64,000 nt of DNA from assembly GCF_019048065.1 (NCBI RefSeq), contig NZ_CP077291.1, positions 3,906,001 through 3,970,000 of the forward strand, read 5' to 3'. The notes beneath the pieces were generated by a model, which was not told the origin of the DNA, ran no database searches, and was given only the letters and a program-made list of their open reading frames with translations. This document shows, in pieces, positions 1 through 8,306 of the stretch; the stretch's first letter is position 1; each line of letters begins with the position of its first letter. A program made the translations under genes and the position numbers. Origin of the DNA: Citrobacter farmeri. Lineage in GTDB: Bacteria; Pseudomonadota; Gammaproteobacteria; Enterobacterales; Enterobacteriaceae.

Positions 1-2
1 CC

Positions 3-1202
3 TTTTTTATTGAATGGCGGGTCTTTGACCGGCACAAAACGCCGCTGCTTAAACGCGCTGATTATTTGCTTGATACCACGGTTGCAGGCGCGCCGGTGAT
101 GGTCAGCGGCGAAGCGCTACGTGCCGGATTGCAGCAAACCACCACACAACCGTTTCGCGTCGCCCCCTTCTTTGATCCGGGCGTCTGGGGCGGACAGTGG
201 ATGAAACACCAGTTCGATCTCGATCCCTCAGCGCCCAATTACGCGTGGTGTTTTGATTGCGTGCCCGAGGAAAACAGCCTGTTACTGCGTTTTGGTCATG
301 TGCGGATCGAGATCCCCTCTCAGGACCTGGTGCTGACTTATCCCCGCGCCCTGCTTGGCGAGAAAGTTCATGCTCGCTTTGGCGCGGAATTCCCAATTCG
401 TTTTGACTTCCTCGACACCATTGGCGGTCAGAACCTGAGCTTTCAGGTTCACCCGGTTACCGAATACATCCAGCAGCAGTTTGGTATGCACTATACCCAG
501 GATGAGAGTTATTACATCCTCGAAGCAGAACCCAATGCGGTGGTCTATCTGGGCACGAAAACCGGGATCGTACCTGAGGAGATGCTGGATGATTTGCGGG
601 CGGCGGGACGAGGCGAGAAAACCTTTGATGACGAACGCTTTGTCAATCAGGTCCCCGCGCGTAAGCACGATCACTTTCTCATCCCCGCCGGAACCGTGCA
701 CTGCTCGGGGGCCGGGACGATGGTTCTGGAGATCAGCGCCACCCCCTATATTTTCACCTTCAAACTATGGGACTGGGGGCGTCTTGGTCTGGACGGATTG
801 CCGCGTCCCGTCCATCTGGATCATGGGCAACAGGTCATTGACTGGCAGCGCGATACGCAATGGGTTCACAACAACCTGATCAACCGCATTGAGCCCATTG
901 CTGAAGGAGACGGATGGCGGGAAGAAAGAACCGGGATGCACGAACGTGAGTTTATCGAAACCCGCCGCCACTGGTTTACGACGCCGGTGACACACCATAC
1001 ACACGGCGGTGTTAACGTTCTGAATCTGGTCGAAGGCGCTCAAGCGGTGGTTGACAGCCCGAGCGGCGCGTTTGCCCCATTTGTCGTGCATTATGCAGAG
1101 ACCTTTATCATCCCCGCCGCCGTTGGGGAATACCGAATTTCACCCTCAGGCGACAGCGTTGGCCAACCGCTGGCGACGATCAAAGCCTGGGTAAGAGGAT
1201 AA
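3..1202 (+). CDS. Class I phosphomannose isomerase-like protein, C-terminal part of a probable kinase-isomerase fusion (5' end outside window)
   Basis: The reading frame is open from base 3, and the residues before the first TTG (FFIEWRVFDRHK, base 3 on) read as the tail of a P-loop uridine-kinase-like domain, so the gene very probably starts before the window. The rest is a class I mannose-6-phosphate isomerase-like cupin: a QVHP metal-binding motif after the first third, then an IPAGTVH motif like the IPAGTPH of ManA. Class I PMIs interconvert mannose-6-phosphate and fructose-6-phosphate using Zn. It lies 4 bp upstream of a mannose-type PTS EIIA gene, so it probably isomerises the sugar phosphate made by that PTS. 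The kinase domain is inferred from a short stretch only. Substrate unknown. Confidence 0.75.
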   Translation, partial: FFIEWRVFDRHKTPLLKRADYLLDTTVAGAPVMVSGEALRAGLQQTTTQPFRVAPFFDPGVWGGQWMKHQFDLDPSAPNYAWCFDCVPEENSLLLRFGHVRIEIPSQDLVLTYPRALLGEKVHARFGAEFPIRFDFLDTIGGQNLSFQVHPVTEYIQQQFGMHYTQDESYYILEAEPNAVVYLGTKTGIVPEEMLDDLRAAGRGEKTFDDERFVNQVPARKHDHFLIPAGTVHCSGAGTMVLEISATPYIFTFKLWDWGRLGLDGLPRPVHLDHGQQVIDWQRDTQWVHNNLINRIEPIAEGDGWREERTGMHEREFIETRRHWFTTPVTHHTHGGVNVLNLVEGAQAVVDSPSGAFAPFVVHYAETFIIPAAVGEYRISPSGDSVGQPLATIKAWVRG

Positions 1203-1206
1203 GCCG

Positions 1207-1635
1207 ATGATCCACATTATTGTCGCCAGCCACGGCCCTCTGGCGGAAGCACTTCTCACTAGCGGACGGATGGTTTACGGCGAATTACCGCATGTTTACG
1301 CCGTGACGCTAAGCGAACAGGCCGGTATCGAAGGGTTCAAAGCGCGCTTTTGCGAGGTGTTGACGGATGCCGGGCAACACGCTGACGGCGTACTGGTACT
1401 CTGCGACATGCAAAGTGGCACGCCGTGGAATGTCGCCAGCCAGCACGCCTTTTCGCCACAAACGGTTCCGCCCGTCGCCGTCGTGGCCGGGGTGAATCTC
1501 CCGATGCTGCTGTTATGCGAGGAGATAGCACCATTCACGGACGTTCATGCCGCAGCCGAAACGCTGCTGGCGTTAACCGCCCCCACGCTGACGAAAGCCG
1601 CTCCGGTTTTTTCCGTGCAGTCAGATGATTTTTAA
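1207..1635 (+). CDS. PTS mannose/fructose/sorbose-family EIIA component
   Basis: A 142-residue cytoplasmic EIIA of the mannose (SorA/ManX N-domain) family. The phosphoryl-accepting histidine is His9 in VASHGPLA, and the LCDMQSGTPWNVA stretch is the usual core loop. It takes phosphate from HPr and passes it to the EIIB encoded next. It starts 4 bp after the isomerase gene and lies 11 bp before EIIB, so the set is one operon. EIIA is a separate protein here, unlike the fused ManX of E. coli. The family is clear; the sugar cannot be told from this subunit. Confidence 0.9.
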   Translation: MIHIIVASHGPLAEALLTSGRMVYGELPHVYAVTLSEQAGIEGFKARFCEVLTDAGQHADGVLVLCDMQSGTPWNVASQHAFSPQTVPPVAVVAGVNLPMLLLCEEIAPFTDVHAAAETLLALTAPTLTKAAPVFSVQSDDF

Positions 1636-1646
1636 AGGAAACCATG

Positions 1647-2141
1647 ATGAGTATTTCTTTTGTCCGTATCGATGACCGCGTTATTCATGGGCAGCTCGTC
1701 ACACGTTGGGCCAAAGAGCTGCCCTGCGACGGCATTGTCGCCATTGATGACGCCGTCGCGGCCGATCCTCTGCTCTCCTCGGTGATGAAGGGCGCTGTAC
1801 AGGATACCAAAGTCTGGTTGTTTGATACCGCCACCGCGATTGAGAAACTGCCCAAAGTGATCGCCAGCGAGAAACGCTATTTTGTGATTGGCAAATCGCC
1901 GGTGACGCTGATGCGCATCGAAGAAGCGGGTATCAGCCTGCGCAACGCCAACGGCAAAATCAACGTTGGCCCGATGAGCGCGCGCGCCGATACCACAACA
2001 ATTGGCCCTAATCAGTCAGTCAATGCGCATGAAATTGCCGCCTTTGACTGGTTGACGCAGCACGGGCATCAGGTTGAATTCCGGCTGGTGCCGGATGCCA
2101 GTTGCTATAGCTGGCAGGATGCGCGCCAGAAGCTGAAATAA
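1647..2141 (+). CDS. PTS mannose/fructose/sorbose-family EIIB component
   Basis: A 164-residue EIIB of the mannose family. The phosphorylated residue is His14 in the family signature DDRVIHGQLVTRW. It transfers phosphate from EIIA to the sugar carried by EIIC/EIID. Two ATG codons lie in tandem (1644 and 1647); the AAGGA ribosome-binding site is better spaced for the second, so 1647 was chosen, with 1644 as the alternative (165 aa). It ends 10 bp before EIIC in the same operon. Confidence 0.9.
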   Translation: MSISFVRIDDRVIHGQLVTRWAKELPCDGIVAIDDAVAADPLLSSVMKGAVQDTKVWLFDTATAIEKLPKVIASEKRYFVIGKSPVTLMRIEEAGISLRNANGKINVGPMSARADTTTIGPNQSVNAHEIAAFDWLTQHGHQVEFRLVPDASCYSWQDARQKLK

Positions 2142-2151
2142 GGAGCGGACG

Positions 2152-2952
2152 ATGATTATCGAAGCGATGTTGATTGGCATTCTGTGTTATCTCGGCGCCC
2201 TCAGCAGTCCCTGGCTTCTTGGGCTGACGGGCGGCTGGTATCTGATCACCCGACCGCTGATTTCCGGCACGCTGGTCGGGATTATTCTCGGTGATATGAA
2301 AACCGGGATCATGATTGGCGTTGCGGTTCAGGCGGTATATATCGCTATGGTGACGCCCGGCGGCTCAATGCCCGCCGACCTCAACTTTGTAGCTTACCCG
2401 GCTATTGCGCTGGGGATCCTCTCAGGCAAAGGTCCGGAAGTGGCGGTCGCATTAGCCGCAACTATCGGAATTGCCGGAACCATTTTGTTTAATGCGATGA
2501 TGGTACTGAACTCATTCTGGAACCATCGCGCCGACACGGCGCTGGAACGGGGCGATGAGCGAGGCATTTACCTGAACAGCGCTATCTGGCCGCAGGTAAC
2601 GAACTTTGTCTTGCGCTTTGTGCCCACCTTTATTGCGGTGTACTTCGGTGCCCAGTATATCAGTGGCTTTATGGACAGCCTGCCGAAGATCGTTCTGTCA
2701 ACGATGAACGTGCTGGGCGGCATTCTGCCGGCCGTCGGGATTGCGATTTTGCTCAAGCAGATCATCAAAAATTACACCATGTTGATCTACTTCCTCGTCG
2801 GTTTCGTCTGCATCGTCTTTTTAAAACTCAACATGGTCGCGCTGGTGATCGTCGGTTCACTGTTGGCGTTGATTCACTATAACTACAAGCCGGAACCGCT
2901 GCAGGCGACAAACACGACGTCGGTTACTCGCGATGATGAGGATGAATTCTGA
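2152..2952 (+). CDS. PTS mannose/fructose/sorbose-family EIIC component (membrane)
   Basis: A 266-residue integral membrane protein of the EIIC-Man/Sor family, with several hydrophobic segments and the GGSMPADLNFVAYPAIA loop typical of the family. With EIID it forms the sugar-conducting channel in the inner membrane. The C-terminal tail after about residue 245 is polar and acidic (ends DDEDEF). Its TGA stop overlaps the EIID start by one base (TGATG), suggesting translational coupling. An AGGAGC ribosome-binding site precedes its ATG. Confidence 0.9.
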   Translation: MIIEAMLIGILCYLGALSSPWLLGLTGGWYLITRPLISGTLVGIILGDMKTGIMIGVAVQAVYIAMVTPGGSMPADLNFVAYPAIALGILSGKGPEVAVALAATIGIAGTILFNAMMVLNSFWNHRADTALERGDERGIYLNSAIWPQVTNFVLRFVPTFIAVYFGAQYISGFMDSLPKIVLSTMNVLGGILPAVGIAILLKQIIKNYTMLIYFLVGFVCIVFLKLNMVALVIVGSLLALIHYNYKPEPLQATNTTSVTRDDEDEF

Positions 2953-3770
2953 TGGAAGAACGTACGCTTACCCGTAAAGATCTTCGCCGCTGCTGGCGAG
3001 CCTGGATGATGCATAACTTATCGTCAATGAGTTTTGAACGTCTGGAGTCTTTTGGCTTTTGTCTGAGTATGCTGCCGGTTGCGAAAAAGCTCTATCCCGA
3101 TGCCGCACAGCGGACCGAAATGTTGCGTCGGCACGCATCGTTCTACAATACCGAACCCCAGATTGGCGCCATTGTGAACGGGATGGCGCTGGGACTGGAA
3201 GAGAAAAAAGCAAACGGCGAACCGATTGACGGGGAGACGATCAACACCCTGAAGGTGGGCCTGATGGGCCCTATTGCCGGGATCGGCGATTCCATGATTC
3301 CAGGGATGCTGATCCCAATCCTGCTCAGTATCGGCATGGCGCTGGCGGCAGGCGGTAATATTCTGGGTCCCCTGTTTTATACCGTCGCCTGGCTCGCCAT
3401 CATCATTCCCGGCTCATGGTTCTTGTTTCTGAAAGGCTACAAGATGGGCTCTGGTTCAGTGGAAATGCTGGTGAGCAGTAAGTCTACCCGTCTGCGAGAG
3501 GCCTTATCACTGCTGGGCGTTTTCGTCATGGGCGGCGTCGCGGCAAGCTACGTGAAGCTTGGAACCGGTATGGAGTTTATTACCAAAGATGGCGTAAATA
3601 TCCATGTTCAGCAGATGCTGGATGGTATCTTCCCGCAACTGCTGCCGCTGGTGGTCGTTCTCGGCACCTGGTATCTGATGGCGAAACGCGGCGTCTCACC
3701 GGTGAAAGCGATGGTCTTACTGCTGATACTGGCCGCGCTGGGCGTCGCGACGGGCCTGTTTGCAGGTTAA
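2952..3770 (+). CDS. PTS mannose/fructose/sorbose-family EIID component (membrane)
   Basis: A 272-residue EIID of the mannose family. The N-terminal cytoplasmic part (LTRKDLRRCWRAWMMHNLSS, then FERLESFGFCLSMLPVAKKLY) and the central VGLMGPIAGIGDSMIPG motif are family signatures, followed by C-terminal hydrophobic segments. It is the last gene of the PTS operon. Only 39 bp and a GC-rich hairpin separate it from the convergent cupin gene. With EIIC it forms the membrane translocator; substrate unknown. Confidence 0.9.
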   Translation: MEERTLTRKDLRRCWRAWMMHNLSSMSFERLESFGFCLSMLPVAKKLYPDAAQRTEMLRRHASFYNTEPQIGAIVNGMALGLEEKKANGEPIDGETINTLKVGLMGPIAGIGDSMIPGMLIPILLSIGMALAAGGNILGPLFYTVAWLAIIIPGSWFLFLKGYKMGSGSVEMLVSSKSTRLREALSLLGVFVMGGVAASYVKLGTGMEFITKDGVNIHVQQMLDGIFPQLLPLVVVLGTWYLMAKRGVSPVKAMVLLLILAALGVATGLFAG

Positions 3771-3789
3771 TGTCGAAAAGAGTGAACAA

Positions 3790-3806
3790 CCGGGGCTATG
3801 CCCCGG
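3790..3806. terminator. Hairpin between convergent PTS and cupin operons
   Basis: A perfect 7-bp GC stem (CCGGGGC / GCCCCGG) with a TAT loop lies between the EIID stop and the end of the cupin gene. It is followed by only three T on the + strand and has no long U-run on either side, so it is a weak or factor-assisted terminator candidate acting in both directions. Confidence 0.5.
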
Positions 3807-3809
3807 CTT

Positions 3810-4592
3810 TCATGGATGGAAGTTCTGCCACAGCCCTGCATACTTATCCGGACGGGAGATAAACTGAAAGCGTCCAGGGTCGGTAATAAATTGCTGATAG
3901 ATTGGTACAGAAGTGAGTGAAAATTCCGTATAGTGGCGGGGCGTAACGGCCTGCAATCGTCCCGGAATGTAGCACGGATTATGCTGCCAGATGACGTGGT
4001 TACCCTGTAGTAACGGATACCATGCCAGTCCTTTATGCGCCCGTACGGCCTCATACTCAAAACCATATTCCCGATCGCACCACGCGCCAAAGGTTAATGG
4101 CTCATTCGGATCGGCGGATATCGTCGCATGTCCCCAACCGGGCGGTACCAGTACTTTTTCTCCTGGGCCGGCAATCACCGCAAAGCAACGACCGGGATCG
4201 TCCCCGACATATTCCTGCATGTAGATGATCGCTTTTCCCTGCCAGATCTCATATAACTCTGGCGGGGACCAGCCGCTGTGTTGACTGACGCGATGCACAT
4301 GCCCCTGACTGCGAATCGGTTCCTCACCCAACCGCCCCGCCGCATAGGTCACCACGCCAAACAGCAGCATCCGTTTTTTTAGCTCCTCACGATCCTGCAT
4401 TCGCGCCACGTCCATCGCGATGGCGTACACCTCTTCCGGTCCTTCACACTGCGGATCGCGCAGCGAAGCACGAATCTGATCGAGTCGGCGAATTTCCGGC
4501 ATCGGCCCGGTCACATCCTCCCCATAGCTGAAGCCAAGCGGATGACGATGCACGGTCATATCCAGACCGTAAAGATGCACAGAATCAGTCAT
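3810..4592 (-). CDS. Cupin-type glucose-6-phosphate isomerase-like protein (second gene of pair)
   Basis: A 260-residue protein of the cupin phosphoglucose isomerase type (archaeal GPI-like). Cupin metal-ligand pattern is visible: GHVHR and GWSPPELYEIWQGKA in the first half, then VPPGWGHATI. The aromatic C-terminal part beyond the barrel makes it longer than the roughly 190-residue archaeal enzymes. The ATG overlaps the stop of the upstream cupin gene by 8 bases (ATGACTGA), so the two are translationally coupled and may form a complex. Expected reaction is aldose-ketose isomerisation of a sugar phosphate. The link to the facing PTS is inference from proximity. Confidence 0.7.
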   Translation of the reverse strand: MTDSVHLYGLDMTVHRHPLGFSYGEDVTGPMPEIRRLDQIRASLRDPQCEGPEEVYAIAMDVARMQDREELKKRMLLFGVVTYAAGRLGEEPIRSQGHVHRVSQHSGWSPPELYEIWQGKAIIYMQEYVGDDPGRCFAVIAGPGEKVLVPPGWGHATISADPNEPLTFGAWCDREYGFEYEAVRAHKGLAWYPLLQGNHVIWQHNPCYIPGRLQAVTPRHYTEFSLTSVPIYQQFITDPGRFQFISRPDKYAGLWQNFHP

Positions 4593-5148
4593 TCTGCACC
4601 TCCCTCACCTGAATCTGCTGGTTTTCCTCAAAAACCCTGAGAGTGAACCCCTTCGCCAGCGCTGCATAATCATGCCCGGCCACACCTGGCCAGACGGCAA
4701 GCGCAGAGAGCACTTCACTGCTGGTGTTGATCAACCGGTGTGCGGTGAAACCTGGAATGATATGAATTGACCCGGCACAAACGCTTTCCAGTCGCGCTTG
4801 CCCCTGCTCATTTTGCAGCAGCAAAAGCCCACTGCCGCGCAGGCCAAAATAGACTTCGCCCTGTTCACGGCGCGCATGGAAATGCCCGCGAGTCATGAAA
4901 TATTCACCGCCGACGCGTCCGGGGTAAAGATGAGTCACGCCCGTATAGAGTTCGCCTTCCGCCGGAGAGGTCGCAAGGATCTCAACGTCATACACCACAT
5001 GTTCACCCGCCAGTCGCTGCCGGGCGGATTCATCGGCAAAAACGCCGGTGAGATCCCGAATACGGGTTGATTTACGCAACAGCGGCCCTTTTGCCAAAGC
5101 GCCGCTTGCCCATTCCACCTGCGGTGGCTGGATAAATGGAAGATTCAT
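4585..5148 (-). CDS. Cupin-type glucose-6-phosphate isomerase-like protein (first gene of pair)
   Basis: A 187-residue single-domain cupin matching the archaeal-type phosphoglucose isomerase family in length and motifs. EYFMTRGHFHARREQGEVYFGLRGSGLLLL carries the two His and the Glu of metal-binding motif 1 at about residues 92-103, and IHIIPGFTAHR supplies the motif 2 His. These enzymes use Fe/Mn to interconvert glucose-6-phosphate and fructose-6-phosphate. Two non-identical cupins in tandem is unusual because enterics already have Pgi, so this pair probably serves a different sugar phosphate. GGAG precedes the ATG, and a perfect 12-bp palindrome lies 45 bp upstream. Confidence 0.75.
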   Translation of the reverse strand: MNLPFIQPPQVEWASGALAKGPLLRKSTRIRDLTGVFADESARQRLAGEHVVYDVEILATSPAEGELYTGVTHLYPGRVGGEYFMTRGHFHARREQGEVYFGLRGSGLLLLQNEQGQARLESVCAGSIHIIPGFTAHRLINTSSEVLSALAVWPGVAGHDYAALAKGFTLRVFEENQQIQVREVQND

Positions 5149-5192
5149 ATGTGTCTCCGGCCCGAGGAGAACAACAGAATCAGAGTAGCAGA

Positions 5193-5204
5193 TTAATCGA
5201 TTAA
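5193..5204. promoter_or_regulatory. Palindromic operator-like site upstream of the cupin pair
   Basis: TTAATCGATTAA is a perfect 12-bp palindrome with a central CG, the form of operator used by many LacI-family sugar regulators. It lies 45-56 bp upstream of the first cupin ATG and just downstream, on the minus strand, of a TTGACG hexamer that could be a -35 box, so it overlaps the likely promoter. The cognate regulator is not in the window. Confidence 0.55.
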
Positions 5205-5246
5205 CCTGGCAGTTCCGTCAACAGAGTGCGGTGCGTATCACACTCC

Positions 5247-6161
5247 TTATGGTGTCAGCGCCAGAACCTCCGCCACCCATTGCTGGAAACCAGAAACATT
5301 AATATCCAGAGCGACCTGCACGTTCGCCGGTCTGTTCATTCGTCCCTCAATATCCACCACGGTTGTCCCGGCGGTATAGTCGCCCTGAGTTTCTACCGCG
5401 ACGAAGCACGGCTTCACGGTAAACAGATCCGGTCGCACCAGCCAGGCGATAGCGCAGAGATCGTGCATCCGCACGCCGGTGCGCATGGTCCCGCTGCGAT
5501 AGTGGCTGAACAGTGCATGTAACATCTTCCCGGTGCGATTGAGGGTGGGAAGCGTTGCCAGATAGTCCGGCGTCAGCATGGCCTGATTCGTGACGTCCAG
5601 GCCGCACATGACAATCTCAATGCCGCTCTGAAATACGCGAGCGGCCGCTTCCGGATCGACGGCGATATTAAATTCGGCGTTAGGGGTGAAATTCCCCCGC
5701 CCGGCAGAACCGCCCATGATCACCAGACGACGGATATTGAAGGTACATTCCGGATAGTGCATCAGCAGCAGCGCAATGTTTGTCAGCGGACCGATCGCAA
5801 CCAGCGTGATCGGCTCCGGGGCGCTCATCAGCGCGTCGCGAAGAGCAATAAACGCCGGTTTCGCCAGCGGTTGTCGCTTATGCTCGACAAAATCGTAGCC
5901 TTCCATGCCAGATTCACCATGAACATAAGCCGCGTCGCGTAGCGAACGCAGCAGCGGCGTTGCGGCCCCCTGCGCAAGAGGGACATCAGCATTCCAGAAA
6001 TGCAGCAGTTGCAGAGCGTTGCGGGTGGTTTTCTCCACGGAGACGTTACCGGCGACCGTGGTCATCAGTTGCAGGTCGAGCTGCGGGGCAAACAGCGCGG
6101 CGGCAATCGCCGCAGCATCATCAATGCCCGGGTCGGTGTCGAGAATAATGGGCAGACGCAT
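5247..6161 (-). CDS. rihC: Pyrimidine/purine ribonucleoside hydrolase RihC
   Basis: A 304-residue nucleoside hydrolase that cleaves ribonucleosides to base plus ribose, for nucleoside salvage. The Ca-binding aspartate cluster DTDPGIDDA sits at residues 8-16, and [25 protein letters not shown] is the ribose-binding core. Length and position (downstream of ispH on the same strand) match E. coli RihC. A GGAG site precedes the ATG. In E. coli the next gene is dapB; here the PTS/cupin genes intervene. Confidence 0.93.
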   Translation of the reverse strand: MRLPIILDTDPGIDDAAAIAAALFAPQLDLQLMTTVAGNVSVEKTTRNALQLLHFWNADVPLAQGAATPLLRSLRDAAYVHGESGMEGYDFVEHKRQPLAKPAFIALRDALMSAPEPITLVAIGPLTNIALLLMHYPECTFNIRRLVIMGGSAGRGNFTPNAEFNIAVDPEAAARVFQSGIEIVMCGLDVTNQAMLTPDYLATLPTLNRTGKMLHALFSHYRSGTMRTGVRMHDLCAIAWLVRPDLFTVKPCFVAVETQGDYTAGTTVVDIEGRMNRPANVQVALDINVSGFQQWVAEVLALTP

Positions 6162-6226
6162 GATTTCTCCATAAAAAAATGCCGGGTGTCAGACCGGCAT
6201 CTTCGCATAGATTAGCGTCAACTAAA

Positions 6227-7177
6227 TCATTCTACTTCACGAACATCCACACGCAGCTCTTTCGGCACTTCGAAAACGATGTTCTCTTCACGCCCTTCCA
6301 GTGGAATCGCATCGCCACCGCCCAGTTCCTGCAAGCGTGCGATGACGTTTTGCACCAGAATATCCGGCGCCGACGCGCCAGCGGTGACGCCCACACATTG
6401 CGCCTCTTTCACCCAGGCTTCCTGGATATCGGTCGCATCGTCAATCAAAAACGCCGCTTTCCCCATCCGCTGGGCCAGTTCGGCCAGACGGTTGGAGTTA
6501 GACGAGTTCTTTGAACCCACCACCAGCACAACATCCGCCTGCTCCGCCAGCGCACGCACCGCTTCCTGACGGTTGGTGGTGGCGTAGCAAATGTCATCTT
6601 TACGCGGGCCGACGATTTTCGGGAAGCGGCTTCGCAGCGCGTCAATCACGTCTGAAGTATCGTCCACGGAGAGCGTAGTCTGGGTCATAAAGGAAAGCTT
6701 GCCTTCGTTTTTCACAGTAAGCGAAAAAACATCTTCCGGCGATTCAACCAGGTACATGCCGCCTTCCGGATTGCTGTACTGACCCATCGTGCCTTCGACT
6801 TCCGGATGCCCGGCGTGACCAATCAGGATCGACTCTTCGCCACGACGACTGGCGCGCGCCACTTCCATATGTACTTTGGTCACCAGGGGGCAGGTCGCGT
6901 CAAAGACGGTGAGATCGCGGCCTTTCGCTTCGTTTCGCACCGCCTGAGAAACACCGTGAGCGGAGAAAATCAGGATCGCGCCGTCTGGCACTTCACTGAT
7001 TTGTTCGATGAAAATCGCCCCACGTTCGCGCAAGCTATCGACCACATAGCGGTTATGCACCACTTCGTGACGAACGTAAATCGGTGCGCCGTAGATGGCC
7101 AGCGCGTTTTCAACAATGCTGATAGCGCGGTCTACACCGGCGCAAAAGCCGCGCGGGTTGGCCAACAGGATCTGCAT
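6227..7177 (-). CDS. ispH: 4-hydroxy-3-methylbut-2-enyl diphosphate reductase IspH
   Basis: A 316-residue iron-sulfur enzyme, the last step of the MEP isoprenoid pathway, giving IPP and DMAPP. The three cluster cysteines are visible: Cys12 in [10 protein letters not shown], one in DATCPLV and one in [11 protein letters not shown]. Start ATG 7177 was chosen because [14 protein letters not shown] is the family N-terminus; the longer frame upstream lies inside fkpB. The start is one base beyond the fkpB stop, so the two are coupled. Last gene of the ribF-ileS-lspA-fkpB-ispH operon. Confidence 0.96.
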   Translation of the reverse strand: MQILLANPRGFCAGVDRAISIVENALAIYGAPIYVRHEVVHNRYVVDSLRERGAIFIEQISEVPDGAILIFSAHGVSQAVRNEAKGRDLTVFDATCPLVTKVHMEVARASRRGEESILIGHAGHPEVEGTMGQYSNPEGGMYLVESPEDVFSLTVKNEGKLSFMTQTTLSVDDTSDVIDALRSRFPKIVGPRKDDICYATTNRQEAVRALAEQADVVLVVGSKNSSNSNRLAELAQRMGKAAFLIDDATDIQEAWVKEAQCVGVTAGASAPDILVQNVIARLQELGGGDAIPLEGREENIVFEVPKELRVDVREVE

Positions 7178-7178
7178 T

Positions 7179-7628
7179 TTACGCCTCCAGTGCCGGATCG
7201 ACTTCCAGCACTTCAATATCAAAATGAACGGTATGCCCGGCCAGCGGATGGTTGAAATCAACGGTGATGGAGTCACCATTGATTTCACGGATCACACCAG
7301 GCATCTCACTGCCGTCCATTGCGGTAAAAAGCATAATCGCCCCGATTTCAGGTTCGCCTGCTTCCATAAATTCGCGGCGCGAGAAATACTGAATCAGGTC
7401 AGGGGTCGTGATGCCAAACGCAGCATCCGGCTCCAGGGAAAAAGTGGTTTTATCGCTGTCTTTCAGTCCGAGAAGATGTTGCTCCAGTCCTTCAGACAGA
7501 GAGCCATCCCCCAGGCGGAAAAGCGCGGGCTTGCCGTTATTACGGGTTGACTCTGCGGTGGAGCCATCGTCGAGTTTTAAAGTGAAGTGCACCAGCACCG
7601 CACTGTTACTCTGTACTGATTTAGACAT
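7179..7628 (-). CDS. fkpB: FKBP-type peptidyl-prolyl isomerase FkpB (SlpA)
   Basis: A 149-residue cytoplasmic FKBP-type prolyl isomerase and chaperone of the SlyD/SlpA class. The N-terminal FKBP half ([18 protein letters not shown]) is followed by the insert-in-flap domain and [20 protein letters not shown], the conserved C-terminal FKBP strand. It assists folding of newly made proteins. Its stop is one base from the ispH start, and a REP cluster separates it from lspA. Confidence 0.94.
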   Translation of the reverse strand: MSKSVQSNSAVLVHFTLKLDDGSTAESTRNNGKPALFRLGDGSLSEGLEQHLLGLKDSDKTTFSLEPDAAFGITTPDLIQYFSRREFMEAGEPEIGAIMLFTAMDGSEMPGVIREINGDSITVDFNHPLAGHTVHFDIEVLEVDPALEA

Positions 7629-7659
7629 GCAGGTTGCTCACTTGTTTCGCCGCCTGTTT

Positions 7660-7804
7660 GCCCGGAGGCGTTACGCTTACCGGGCCTACAAGGTTCGCGC
7701 TATTTTGTAGGCCGGATAAGGCGTTTACGCCGCCATCCGGCACAGGTTTGCCTGATGGCGCTACGCTTATCAGGCCTACAACATCTGATAAGCGCCACCC
7801 GGCA
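7660..7804. repeat. REP/BIME cluster between fkpB and lspA
   Basis: At least three REP-like palindromic units with the GCCGGAT...ATCCGGC core, or the variant CCTGATGGCG...TATCAGG, stand in alternating orientation at 7660-7685, 7708-7742 and 7751-7774, with a fourth partial unit to 7804. The spacer is transcribed within the operon, so these probably form mRNA stem-loops affecting 3' end stability. Confidence 0.85.
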
Positions 7805-7808
7805 ATTT

Positions 7809-8306
7809 TTATGCGGCTTTTTTCTCTCTCGAGGGCAAAAAACCTTCCAGCACAATCAACGCCGCACCGACACAAATTGCTGTATCGGCCAGGTTGAAGG
7901 TCGCGAAATGCCAGTCCCCGACGTAAAAATCGATCATGTCGACAACGAAGCCATGCCACAGGCGATCGAACAGGTTCCCCAGCGCACCGCCAATGATTAA
8001 CGCATAGGCGATGTTATTGAGCTTCTGGGTCGCTCTGGAGCGGTACATCATCACCGCCAGAATGACACAGATACCGATCGCAATACCGGCAAAGAACCAG
8101 CGCTGCCAGCCGCCGCTATCGGCGAGGAAGCTAAACGCCGCGCCATAGTTACGCGCATAGTGCAGATTAAGCGACGGAAATAGCGACACCGTATCCCCCA
8201 GAGCAAAATTCTGGAGGATCAGGTATTTGCTGCCCAAATCGATAATCAGCACGACTACCACCAGCCACAGCCAGCGTAGCCCTGTTGAACAAAGAGGCTT
8301 ACTCAT
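7809..8306 (-). CDS. lspA: Lipoprotein signal peptidase LspA
   Basis: A 165-residue inner-membrane aspartyl protease (signal peptidase II) that cleaves the signal peptide of diacylglyceryl-modified prolipoproteins. The two catalytic aspartates are Asp123 (in [12 protein letters not shown]) and Asp141 (in FNLADTAI), and hydrophobic segments cover most of the rest. The ATG overlaps the ileS TGA by one base, the classic ileS-lspA coupling. Confidence 0.96.
   Translation of the reverse strand: MSKPLCSTGLRWLWLVVVVLIIDLGSKYLILQNFALGDTVSLFPSLNLHYARNYGAAFSFLADSGGWQRWFFAGIAIGICVILAVMMYRSRATQKLNNIAYALIIGGALGNLFDRLWHGFVVDMIDFYVGDWHFATFNLADTAICVGAALIVLEGFLPSREKKAA

Noticed and set aside
7660..7804. Repeated palindromes that could be a CRISPR array
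   Set aside because: Units alternate in orientation, vary in spacing and have the GCCGGAT/ATCCGGC core of enteric REP elements; no spacers or cas genes.
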